NCBI RefSeq assembly: GCF_007786475.1
Contig: NZ_VNJJ01000005.1
Span: 124,001 to 188,000, forward strand
DNA: 64,000 nucleotides
Direction: 5' to 3'
Source: Cohnella terricola
Lineage (GTDB): Bacteria > Bacillota > Bacilli > Paenibacillales > Paenibacillaceae
In this document: piece after piece, positions 18,901 to 26,518 of the stretch
Position numbering within the stretch: the stretch's first letter is position 1
Layout: the number at the start of each line of letters is the position of its first letter
The notes under the pieces: model-generated
What the model was told of the DNA's origin: nothing
Databases searched by the model: none
The model's input: only the letters and a program-made list of their open reading frames with translations
Position numbers and translations under genes: made by a program

Positions 18901-19182
18901 CGTTGTCGCAAAATGCGGCAATGGTGCATCCGCAACGGGGTCGGAGCTTCTCATTGTCGCAAAATGCTGCAATGGCGCATCCGCACCGGGGTCGGAGCTT
19001 CTCATTGTCGCAAAATGCGGCAATGGTGTATCCGCAACGGGGTCGGAGCTTCTCATTGTCGCAAAATGCGGCAATGGTGCATCCGCAACGGGGTCGGAGC
19101 CTCTCATTGTCGTAAAATACTGCAATGGCGCATCCGCAACGGGGACGAAGCCTCTCATTGTCGCAAAAAGCGGCAATGACGG
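18901..19182. repeat. Tandem array 2: six 51-bp units with a 23-nt hairpin
   Basis: TTGTCGCA recurs at 18903, 18954, 19005, 19056, 19107 and 19158, exactly 51 bp apart; the sixth unit is partial. Each unit contains CATTGTCGCA, AAA and TGCGGCAATG, a 10-bp stem with one T.G wobble and a 3-nt loop. In the fifth unit the arms become CATTGTCGTA and TACTGCAATG, so a C-to-T change is matched by G-to-A opposite. The sequence is unrelated to array 1 although period and palindrome length agree. It lies upstream of ilvD, beyond the terminator of the neighbouring exonuclease gene. I see no protein-coding signal. Confidence 0.93.
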
Positions 19183-19200
19183 GTGTCAGTCCTCGGCATC

Positions 19201-19228
19201 AAAAATGGCGGCCGACCGGCCGCCATTT
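19201..19228 (-). terminator. Terminator of the exonuclease gene
   Basis: Arms AAATGGCGGCCG (19203-19214) and CGGCCGCCATTT (19217-19228) form a 12-bp perfect stem. Read on the minus strand, a TTTTT tail follows the hairpin, as expected for the gene ending at 19260. Confidence 0.85.
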
Positions 19229-19259
19229 CTGCTATAGAATCGATTTTCGCGCATCAAAA

Positions 19260-19922
19260 CTAATTGCTTTGATCAGTAAATAAATTGGCAAGACCAGCGA
19301 ACGGCAAATTCTCGTAGTGCTCGGTTTTATATACGACTTCGCTTTCGATTTTCGATTCGTCCCCGAGCTTATTACGCTTAAACTGAAATTTATCGTAGAG
19401 CTTGACGAGAATATGAGCAGTGTTAACCGCGTCGTCCATGGCGCGATGATGGGAACCGCTGAACGGGATTTCCAGCAACTCCAGCGCGGATTTTAAGCCA
19501 ACCTGCTGATGCTTCTCGAACTTGTATACTTTAGAGAGCATCTTCTGAAGATTGTTATGATTAACGACCCAGTCCGTGGGTATTTGCTGTTCGCGGCATT
19601 CTTGAACAAGCTGGCGCTGATCGTCCGGGCCCCATGCGCAAAGATAATATTCCTCTTGTCCGATCCATTCGACGAACTGCCGAATGACTTGGGGAAGGGT
19701 CTCGGCGCTGTTGACGTCGTCTTGTGAAATGCCGGTAAATTCGGTCGTATCCGACGACAGTTGGGGAACGATCGCTGGCTTGACGAACGACTGAAAAGTG
19801 GAGACAATTTGCGGTGCCCCATCGAACTCACTGACTTTCGCGGCACCGACTTCGATGATTTCCGCGATCTGGCCTTTTTTTCTCCGGACGGTCATTTCTA
19901 AGTCATATACAATAATGGTCAC
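19260..19922 (-). CDS. DEDDh 3'-5' exonuclease domain protein (KapD-like)
   Basis: Protein of 220 aa with an RNase T/DnaQ exonuclease fold. The first catalytic pair is YDLEMT, an internal Asp follows, and the last motif HHRAMDDAVNT supplies the His and Asp of the DEDDh class. B. subtilis KapD, a related protein, inhibits the KinA route into sporulation; that role is only suggested here. GTG 19922 is preferred because AGAGGTG lies 6 nt upstream; a GTG at 19931 is possible. The gene has its own terminator. Confidence 0.85.
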   Translation of the reverse strand: MTIIVYDLEMTVRRKKGQIAEIIEVGAAKVSEFDGAPQIVSTFQSFVKPAIVPQLSSDTTEFTGISQDDVNSAETLPQVIRQFVEWIGQEEYYLCAWGPDDQRQLVQECREQQIPTDWVVNHNNLQKMLSKVYKFEKHQQVGLKSALELLEIPFSGSHHRAMDDAVNTAHILVKLYDKFQFKRNKLGDESKIESEVVYKTEHYENLPFAGLANLFTDQSN

Positions 19923-19931
19923 TTCAAGCAC

Positions 19932-20260
19932 CTCTAAAACATTCCGATGTAAAATGCGTACCTTAGTTATTATAGACCTCAGATCGCCATTTGTCAGTGC
20001 GGGAATTGTTTTCTCTGAGAAAAAAGCCTGACGTATTTGGCGAGCAGGCTGCTGCTACAAGAGTATTATTGCTTATTAGCAGGGGAATCATCGGCATTGT
20101 TGAAATGTTAGATTAGGTCTGGGTATTTAATTGTATCCGTATGTACTTATGTTATGGCCAAGCTTTTTTAATAAAATGGAGTCGCAAGTAAGAAATGAAC
20201 TATTTACCGATTTTTCCGTCTATTGTATGGAGTGCAAAAATGCTATGCGATAGGTGAGGG
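19932..20260. other. Intergenic stretch with little visible content
   Basis: 329 bp between two divergent genes. The only structure noted is AGCCTG (20025-20030) with CAGGCT (20045-20050), preceded by a run of A, so it reads as a weak terminator on the minus strand (T run after the stem). No gene, repeat or clear promoter was recognised. Confidence 0.4.
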
Positions 20261-20266
20261 ATGTCC

Positions 20267-21352
20267 ATGAAAACGTTTTTGGATAAAAGATCTGTGACTA
20301 GCTTGGCAGTTGTGCTGCTCGCGTTCGTGGTCGTTCTTGTCGGCTGCGGCCAAACCTTGCCTTTATCAACGCCGGACTCATCGCCGTCCGCATCCGTATC
20401 AATCGACACGGTGGAAGATACCTTTTACTTGAATGAATCGGAAGGTTGGCGAGTCGATCTTACGCCCACGGGAATGTTTCACGAAGAGTTTCGAATATAC
20501 AAAACGAACGATGGTGGAGAGACCTTCCAGCTCGTTAACGATTCTCAAAATAAAGGAAGCAAAACACCGGGCGGCATGCTGGCAGGAATGGCCTTCATCG
20601 ACTCGGATCATGGATGGATCATCGCTAATGCGCCATGGCAAGGAAAAATCGGGTTGTTCCGAACGAAGGACGGCGGCGTGAGCTGGGACGAACAGCGGAC
20701 GGGCGAAGTACCGAAGGCTTTTGCGGACCTCGAGATTCAATCGGACTCCTTAGCATTCTTGGACGCGCAAACCGGATTGATTCTCGCCCATGTTCCGATG
20801 GATAACAAAATATCGTTATTCTACCTCACGACAGATGCGGGAGAAACTTGGCATCCGATGGCCGACAAGCTGGAAGGAAGCGCGGAAGGGCTGGATTGGA
20901 CGTTTGAGCGCAATCCGAACGGAAGCCTTCAGGGCAAGGTCCGTTATAACCATGATGAGTGGGAGACTGGCAAAGGCGTATGGAAGCGCGAATTCTTGCC
21001 TGGTGTGTTCATGACTGAAGACCAGTACGCGAGCGACAGCAAGAAGAAGAAACTCGCAGGTCTGGTAATTGAGAACTTGAAGACGATCATCGCGAAAGAT
21101 TGGCAAGGCTTCGGCGCGAATATGGTATCGCCAGACTTGACCGATGCGATGCTAGTCGTGTTCGACAATTCGAATAAGTACCGCTTTATCCGCATCGATC
21201 AAATCTACCCGCTCGGAGACGATCCGAATCGGATGAACGTTAATGTCGTCGCCGAGGAGCAGACAGAGGACGGCACCATCCGAACGCGGAATATCACTTA
21301 TACGCTGCGCCCCGACAAGAAGGGGGATTGGCATATCGCGGCAATCGATTGA
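20267..21352 (+). CDS. Lipoprotein with BNR/YCF48-like repeats, function unknown
   Basis: The protein has a lipoprotein signal peptide: charged start, hydrophobic core and lipobox LVGC with Cys27. The mature part contains at least three beta-propeller type repeats with Asp-box patterns (KTNDGGETFQLV, RTKDGGVSWDEQ, TTDAGETWHP), like sortilin/photosynthesis-assembly YCF48 proteins. A 100-residue C-terminal domain follows (FGANMVSPDLTDAML). It should face the outside of the membrane. ATG 20267 is preferred over 20261, because AGGTGAGGG runs right up to the earlier ATG. No operon partner is apparent. Confidence 0.75.
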   Translation: MKTFLDKRSVTSLAVVLLAFVVVLVGCGQTLPLSTPDSSPSASVSIDTVEDTFYLNESEGWRVDLTPTGMFHEEFRIYKTNDGGETFQLVNDSQNKGSKTPGGMLAGMAFIDSDHGWIIANAPWQGKIGLFRTKDGGVSWDEQRTGEVPKAFADLEIQSDSLAFLDAQTGLILAHVPMDNKISLFYLTTDAGETWHPMADKLEGSAEGLDWTFERNPNGSLQGKVRYNHDEWETGKGVWKREFLPGVFMTEDQYASDSKKKKLAGLVIENLKTIIAKDWQGFGANMVSPDLTDAMLVVFDNSNKYRFIRIDQIYPLGDDPNRMNVNVVAEEQTEDGTIRTRNITYTLRPDKKGDWHIAAID

Positions 21353-21374
21353 ACACATAGAGAATACCGGACTT

Positions 21375-22076
21375 TCATTTCTTCGCCTTATAAAACTCGT
21401 GATACAGCTTCATTAAAGCTCTTTTTTCAATCCTCGATACATACGAGCGAGAGATGCCGAGTTCCCGCGCAATCTCTCGCTGCGTCCGTTCATCCCCGCC
21501 GCCGTCCAGGCCGAATCGGCCGCGAATGACTTCCTGTTCGCGGTCGTCCAATATGTCCAGATTGCGATAGATTTTGCTTTTCTCGATTTTGAGCTCCACT
21601 TTGTCGACGACCTCGTCCGGTTCCGTACCCAGAATATCTTGCAGCGTAATTTCGTTGCCTTCTTTGTCCGTCCCTATCGGATCGTGGAGCGACACGTCTT
21701 TCCTTGTTTTCTTCAGAGAGCGTAGGTGCATCAGAATCTCGTTCTCGATACAGCGGGCAGCGAATGTCGCCAGCTTCGTTCCCTTGTTCGGCTGGAAGCT
21801 TTCGATCGCTTTAATAAGGCCGATCGTGCCGATGGAGATGAGATCCTCCAGATCCTCGCCGGTATTGTCGAACTTCTTGACGATGTGAGCCACCAGCCGC
21901 AGATTGTGTTCGATAAGCAAGTTGCGGGAAACGGGGTTCCCCTCCGCCAGCCGCTGCAGATGAAGAGCCTCTTCCTCGTCGGTAAGAGGTTGCGGGAACG
22001 CGTTGTTCTTTACATAAGAGACGAGAAGGGACAACTGCTTGAGGAACAAGGCAATCGATGTAAAAAAACCAGGCAC
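21375..22076 (-). CDS. sigK: RNA polymerase sporulation sigma factor SigK (intact)
   Basis: Sigma-70 family factor of the late mother cell, 233 aa and uninterrupted. The first 20 residues form a hydrophobic pro-sequence ending LLVS, directly before [11 protein letters not shown], exactly where the SpoIVFB protease cuts B. subtilis pro-sigma-K. Region 2 ([21 protein letters not shown]) and region 4 ([20 protein letters not shown]) are complete. No skin-type element splits the gene, so no excision by SpoIVCA is needed here. A sigma-E/K-like promoter lies upstream and the divergent neighbour is the spoVA operon. Confidence 0.96.
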   Translation of the reverse strand: MPGFFTSIALFLKQLSLLVSYVKNNAFPQPLTDEEEALHLQRLAEGNPVSRNLLIEHNLRLVAHIVKKFDNTGEDLEDLISIGTIGLIKAIESFQPNKGTKLATFAARCIENEILMHLRSLKKTRKDVSLHDPIGTDKEGNEITLQDILGTEPDEVVDKVELKIEKSKIYRNLDILDDREQEVIRGRFGLDGGGDERTQREIARELGISRSYVSRIEKRALMKLYHEFYKAKK

Positions 22077-22131
22077 GGGAAGGCCACCTCCGTTGGTAGG
22101 TTCAGCTCAGCTTGCGGAAAGAAGCATTACC

Positions 22132-22158
22132 ATTGTATGTGGGTATTCGCCCAACCGT
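22132..22158 (-). promoter_or_regulatory. Candidate sigma-E/sigma-K promoter of sigK
   Basis: On the minus strand CATACAAT (22132-22139) fits the mother-cell -10 consensus. An AC dinucleotide 17 bp upstream fits the short sigma-K -35. Activation by sigma-E and self-activation by sigma-K would follow the known B. subtilis pattern. Confidence 0.5.
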
Positions 22159-22262
22159 GCCTGTTCTATTCATGAAAGTAAAAAGGCCGAATGACAACAC
22201 CCTCCAATGGGAAATAATGAACGCGACGATTACAGTCGATTTCCCTGGAGGTGTTTCCTGAT

Positions 22263-22775
22263 ATGGCCGTAAAAAGCGCGGGGAACGGACCGAAGGCTTA
22301 TAAGCCCGTTTCCATGTCGTCCAAGGAGTATCAAGCGTTCGCCAAAGCTCGCGAACCCGCCCGTTCCGTCTGGAGCAACTGTCTGAGAGCATTTCTGGCA
22401 GGAGGGATCATCTGCACGATCGGGCAAGGCGTGACGCAGTTTTTTATAACCGTGTTCCACATGTCCTCCAAGGACGCCGGCAATCCGACGGTGGCGGTTA
22501 TGATTCTGATTTCCGTCATTCTGACTAGTCTCGGGATCTACGACAAAATCGCCCAGTGGGCCGGGGCGGGAAGCGCGGTTCCGGTAACCGGCTTCGCCAA
22601 TTCGATGTCCTCCGCAGCGATCGAGCATCGCAGCGAAGGACTCGTGCTCGGAGTAGGCGCGAATATGTTTAAGCTGGCCGGCTCGGTTATCGTGCTCGGC
22701 GTCGTCGCCGCTTTTGTCGTGGGGATTATTTATTGGATTTTCGGAATCGGGGCTTGGCATGATACTACAGGGTAA
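22263..22775 (+). CDS. spoVAC: Stage V sporulation protein AC
   Basis: Spore inner-membrane protein needed for uptake and release of dipicolinic acid; SpoVAC has been described as a mechanosensitive channel. The 170-aa protein has about three to four hydrophobic segments and the family signature GAGSAVPVTGFANSM. ATG 22263 follows GGAGGTG by 10 nt; GTG 22251 lies within the RBS. It starts the spoVAC-AD-AE operon and overlaps spoVAD by 17 bp. Confidence 0.95.
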   Translation: MAVKSAGNGPKAYKPVSMSSKEYQAFAKAREPARSVWSNCLRAFLAGGIICTIGQGVTQFFITVFHMSSKDAGNPTVAVMILISVILTSLGIYDKIAQWAGAGSAVPVTGFANSMSSAAIEHRSEGLVLGVGANMFKLAGSVIVLGVVAAFVVGIIYWIFGIGAWHDTTG

Positions 22776-23799
22776 ACGAACGTGGGTTTTCGATAAGCCG
22801 CCCGTCATTATCGCTGCCGGAACAGTCGTCGGACCTGACGAGGGTGAAGGGCCGCTGGCCGCCGATTTCGATCTGGTGCACCCGGATCTGGAGATGGGCC
22901 AGCCTACATGGGAGAAATCCGAGAAGCTCTTGATGGAGCAAGCGGCCGATATCGCGCTTCAGCACGCCAAGCTGACGAAGGATCGGTTGAACTTTTTCGT
23001 CGGCGGAGACCTGATGAATCAAATTATTAGCACGACATTCGCTGCCCGCACGGTAGGAGCGCCTTATATCGGCGTTTTCGGAGCCTGTTCCACCTCGATG
23101 GAGACGTTAGCGGTCGCTTCTTTGATGATCGGGACGGGCGCGGCCGAATTTGCGATGGCGGGCACTTGCAGCCATAACTGCACGGCCGAGAAACAATTCC
23201 GTTATCCAACGGAATACGGATCGCAGAAACCTCCGACCGCACAATATACGGTAACCGGAGCGGGCGCTTCCATCGTTGCGAGAGCCGGCGACGGACCGGT
23301 CGTCACGGCGGCCACGATCGGCAAAATCATGGATCTCGGTATTAAAGACCCGTTCAATATGGGATCCGCGATGGCTCCGGCAGCCGTGGATACGATACAG
23401 GGACATTTTCAAGATACGGGCCGTGAACCGGGGTATTACGATCTGATCGTCACCGGCGATCTGGCCGGCGTCGGACATCCCCTCGCGAGCGAGATGCTGA
23501 AACGAAACGGCGTTCCGATGGAGCAAACGAAGTTTCAGGATTGCGGGCTGATGATCTACGACGTGGAGAAACAAAAGGTGCAAGCGGGCGGAAGCGGCTG
23601 CGCGTGTTCCGCGGTCGTCGCTTACGGGCATCTGCTCAAGCGAATTCGCAAGGGGGAGCTCCGCCGGGTTCTCGTCGTTGCCACCGGAGCGCTACTGAGC
23701 CCGCTTTCGTATCAGCAGGGGGAAAGCATTCCTTGCGTGGCGCATGCGGTAGCGATCGAATCGTCGCATCCGGGATATCAAGGGGGTGTAACCGCATGA
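22759..23799 (+). CDS. spoVAD: Stage V sporulation protein AD
   Basis: Soluble, thiolase-fold protein on the spore inner membrane that binds dipicolinic acid. The 346-aa protein starts [20 protein letters not shown] and contains the nucleophile-region segment [17 protein letters not shown]. It starts inside the end of spoVAC and ends with a TGA overlapping the ATG of spoVAE, so the three proteins are translationally coupled and probably made in the forespore under sigma-G, although I found no convincing sigma-G promoter. Confidence 0.95.
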   Translation: MILQGKRTWVFDKPPVIIAAGTVVGPDEGEGPLAADFDLVHPDLEMGQPTWEKSEKLLMEQAADIALQHAKLTKDRLNFFVGGDLMNQIISTTFAARTVGAPYIGVFGACSTSMETLAVASLMIGTGAAEFAMAGTCSHNCTAEKQFRYPTEYGSQKPPTAQYTVTGAGASIVARAGDGPVVTAATIGKIMDLGIKDPFNMGSAMAPAAVDTIQGHFQDTGREPGYYDLIVTGDLAGVGHPLASEMLKRNGVPMEQTKFQDCGLMIYDVEKQKVQAGGSGCACSAVVAYGHLLKRIRKGELRRVLVVATGALLSPLSYQQGESIPCVAHAVAIESSHPGYQGGVTA

Positions 23800-24149
23800 T
23801 GACTTACGTCTGGGCATTCGTTGTCGGAGGAGGAATATGCGTCGTCGGCCAATTGCTGTTCGACGTTGCTAAGCTGACGCCTGCGCATACCATGTCGCTG
23901 CTTGTCGTTATAGGCGCTTTGCTCGATGCGGTCGGCTGGTACGATCCGCTCATCGATTTCGCCGGAGCCGGAGCGACCGTTCCGATTACGAGCTTCGGCA
24001 ACGCTCTCGTGCACGGCGCGTTGACCGAGCTGCAGCAGGTCGGTTGGATCGGCGTCATTACGGGGATTTTCACCGTGACGAGCGCGGGCATATCAGCCGC
24101 AATCGTATTTTCCTTTCTGGCCGCGATCGCCGTTCGGCCGAAAGGATAA
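23796..24149 (+). CDS. spoVAE: Stage V sporulation protein AE (SpoVAEb type)
   Basis: A 117-aa membrane protein whose sequence resembles Spo[24 protein letters not shown] parallels the SpoVAC signature. It is the SpoVAEb component of the DPA channel complex. ATG 23796 overlaps the stop of spoVAD, with AAGGGGGTG 8 nt upstream. The operon ends here at a terminator. SpoVAA, AB, AEa and AF are not in this locus. Confidence 0.94.
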   Translation: MMTYVWAFVVGGGICVVGQLLFDVAKLTPAHTMSLLVVIGALLDAVGWYDPLIDFAGAGATVPITSFGNALVHGALTELQQVGWIGVITGIFTVTSAGISAAIVFSFLAAIAVRPKG

Positions 24150-24180
24150 CCATTATTTAAATGTTGGAAATTGTCCTTTA

Positions 24181-24212
24181 CAGCCAAGCCCCGCAGGGTT
24201 TGGCTGTTTCTC
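24181..24212 (+). terminator. Terminator of the spoVA operon
   Basis: CAGCCAAGCCC (24181-24191) and GGGTTTGGCTG (24196-24206) form an 11-bp stem with one G.T wobble and a 4-nt loop, followed by a TTTCTCT tail. Confidence 0.8.
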
Positions 24213-24238
24213 TATGGATTTTTGGAAGAAACTAAAAT

Positions 24239-24267
24239 TTACGATGCCATCCAAATTCCGGTATAAT
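24239..24267 (+). promoter_or_regulatory. Promoter of the moxR-DUF58-transglutaminase operon
   Basis: TATAAT at 24262-24267 is perfect. TTACGA at 24239-24244 is a moderate -35 box, with a 17-bp spacer. Confidence 0.65.
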
Positions 24268-24320
24268 GAAAGAGGACAATATAAAACGACATCAAAGTAG
24301 AATCCATAGGAGGAACGGGA

Positions 24321-25274
24321 ATGGATCATCATGCCGCGATGCAATTATTAGATCAAATCAGACAAAATATGGAATCCTGTGTTTACGGTAAAAAAGAGGA
24401 AATCGCCTCGATGCTTACGGCGATGCTTGCTGGCGGCCACGTGCTGATCGAGGATGTGCCGGGCACCGGCAAGACGCAACTGGTTAAATCGCTGGCCATG
24501 TCGATCGGCGGCGTATTTCATCGCATTCAATGTAATCCTGACTTATTGCCCACGGATATTACCGGGGTATCGATCTATCATCCGAAATTGGAGGAGTTCG
24601 TATTCAGGCCGGGACCGATCATGGCGAATCTGCTTTTAACTGACGAGATTAACCGGGCCACGACGAAGACGCAGTCCGCCTTGCTCGAAGCGATGGAAGA
24701 AAGGAAAGTATCCGTCGACGGGGAAACCCATGTTCTTCCGCACCCATTCATGTTATTCGCAACGCAAAACCCGATCGAATTCGAAGGCACTTACAGCTTG
24801 CCGGAAGCGCAACTGGATCGTTTTCTAATGAAAATCAATCTTGGATATCCGGACGAAGCTTCCGAGAAACGCCTTGTGTTGGAGCCGGGCGCGAGCCGCG
24901 CGGCCGAGTCTCTTCAGGCGGTCGCCACGGTGGAAGACGTCGCCCACATGCAGAAGCTCGCCGAGACCGTTCATCTGGAGTCGACGGTTGCCGATTATTT
25001 GATCGCTCTGATCCGCGGGACACGCCAGCATTCGGCCGTCCTGCTCGGGGCAAGTCCGCGCGCGGCCGTCGCGCTATCATCCGCAGCCAAGGCTTACGCT
25101 TTCCTGAACCATCGTTCCTTCGTCTTGCCGGACGACGTGAAAGCGATGGCTCCGCTCGTATTAAGCCATAGGCTGCATCTGCGTTCCGAAGCGCGCATGC
25201 ACGGAACGACAACCGTTCAAGTGCTGCAGGACGTTCTCCGCCAGCTGCCGGTTCCCGTCGGGATGGAGCGATAA
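24321..25274 (+). CDS. MoxR family AAA+ ATPase
   Basis: AAA+ chaperone-like ATPase of 317 aa. Walker A is VPGTGKTQLVK, Walker B is LLTDEINRA, sensor 1 is FATQNPIEFEG and the C-terminal lid carries GASPRAAVALSSAAK. MoxR proteins act with DUF58 and transglutaminase-like membrane partners, often in maturation or stress functions of the cell envelope. That trio is present here as one operon: the DUF58 gene begins 2 nt after this stop. The specific client is unknown. Confidence 0.93.
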   Translation: MDHHAAMQLLDQIRQNMESCVYGKKEEIASMLTAMLAGGHVLIEDVPGTGKTQLVKSLAMSIGGVFHRIQCNPDLLPTDITGVSIYHPKLEEFVFRPGPIMANLLLTDEINRATTKTQSALLEAMEERKVSVDGETHVLPHPFMLFATQNPIEFEGTYSLPEAQLDRFLMKINLGYPDEASEKRLVLEPGASRAAESLQAVATVEDVAHMQKLAETVHLESTVADYLIALIRGTRQHSAVLLGASPRAAVALSSAAKAYAFLNHRSFVLPDDVKAMAPLVLSHRLHLRSEARMHGTTTVQVLQDVLRQLPVPVGMER

Positions 25275-25276
25275 TC

Positions 25277-26518
25277 ATGCCGCGGCTGCACTTTTCGCGC
25301 GCTTTGTGGTTAAGCGCGATTTTATACTTCACTGCCCTCTTTTATTTGCTGTTCCAAGGCGGCAAAACGTCGCTGATGCTTTTCATGATCTTGAACGCCC
25401 TCGCCCTCTATTTGTTGCTTGGGCGTTGGAGCGGCATTACCGGCGTGCAGGGCGCGCGCTGGACGGAAACCGGCGTGGGCGGCTCGACGCTGCTCAGCGC
25501 AGGCACGAGGCTCCAAGTGAAGCTTAAGATGCAAATCCCGGGATTTTGGCCGCTTCCGTATGTTATCGTGAGAGAAAAACTGGTCCGCGCTTCGGGCGGC
25601 GAATCCCAACTGTACGAAATGTCGTTCGTGCCGGATTATCGCCGCAGGGGCGAAGTTCAATTCGAGACTGCGCCGTTGAGAAGAGGCAGATATCATTTTC
25701 ATCGAACCGATTGTTCGACGAAGGACATTTTCGGATTGTTCGAGCATCGCGGTTTTTTCCAACAGCCTTTTCATATTCAAGTGATGCCTCGAACCGTGGA
25801 GATGAAGGATTGGCGTCTATTCCGCCGTTCGCAGCGCGGCGTTTTCCATCATACGCTGACGTCGTTATGGGCGAAGGAGACGACGCAGATCGACGGGGTA
25901 CGAGAATATATTCACGGGGATCGACTGTCCCGGGTTCATTGGAACGCCACGGCTAAGACCGGGCAATGGAAATCGAAAGAATTCGAGCGGGAAGCTCTTC
26001 CCCGGGTCGTATTCGTGCTCGACCGGAATGCCCAATCGTACTTGAATGGAGATCAGTTCGAGCTTGCGGTATCCGTTGCGGCGTCATTGCTCGAACTAAC
26101 GATCGCCAAGGGAATGCCGATCGGGTTCGTTTCTTCCGGGGCTGTCTCCAACTGGTACGGAGAAGGTAGAACACCGGTATCGCGGGACGATGTTTTTCAG
26201 CATCTGATTGATGTGGAAGCCGACGGGGAACACGCGATGGGCGATCTATTGTGTCAAGTCGCCGAACGTTTCGAGCCGGGCGTTCATATCGTCCTCATCA
26301 GCCCATCCGTGGACGATCGGACGATTAAAGCGATGGAAACGCTCGAGAGCAAGAGAATGGTTCCGAGCGTCATTCATATCGGACATAAGGTTTCGTCCGC
26401 GGACTTGGCGTCCAAACTTCGCCAATGGCACACATTGTGTCAAGCCAAGCAATGGGAGTTCACATCCGTGTCCGATCTGGACAAACTCCCCCAAGCATTA
26501 AGGGGGGGACAGGCATGA
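25277..26518 (+). CDS. DUF58 domain-containing protein
   Basis: Protein of 413 aa. Two hydrophobic segments occupy the N-terminus (about 14-52); the DUF58 core is marked by REYIHGDRLSRVHWNATAKT. The domain is related to von Willebrand factor A folds and is thought to bind the MoxR ATPase. Start and stop are tightly packed: 2 nt after moxR, and its TGA overlaps the ATG of the transglutaminase gene. Role is inferred from the conserved three-gene cassette only. Confidence 0.9.
   Translation: MPRLHFSRALWLSAILYFTALFYLLFQGGKTSLMLFMILNALALYLLLGRWSGITGVQGARWTETGVGGSTLLSAGTRLQVKLKMQIPGFWPLPYVIVREKLVRASGGESQLYEMSFVPDYRRRGEVQFETAPLRRGRYHFHRTDCSTKDIFGLFEHRGFFQQPFHIQVMPRTVEMKDWRLFRRSQRGVFHHTLTSLWAKETTQIDGVREYIHGDRLSRVHWNATAKTGQWKSKEFEREALPRVVFVLDRNAQSYLNGDQFELAVSVAASLLELTIAKGMPIGFVSSGAVSNWYGEGRTPVSRDDVFQHLIDVEADGEHAMGDLLCQVAERFEPGVHIVLISPSVDDRTIKAMETLESKRMVPSVIHIGHKVSSADLASKLRQWHTLCQAKQWEFTSVSDLDKLPQALRGGQA

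Noticed and set aside
21375-22076. Skin-like element interrupting sigK
   Set aside because: The reading frame is continuous from pro-sequence to region 4.
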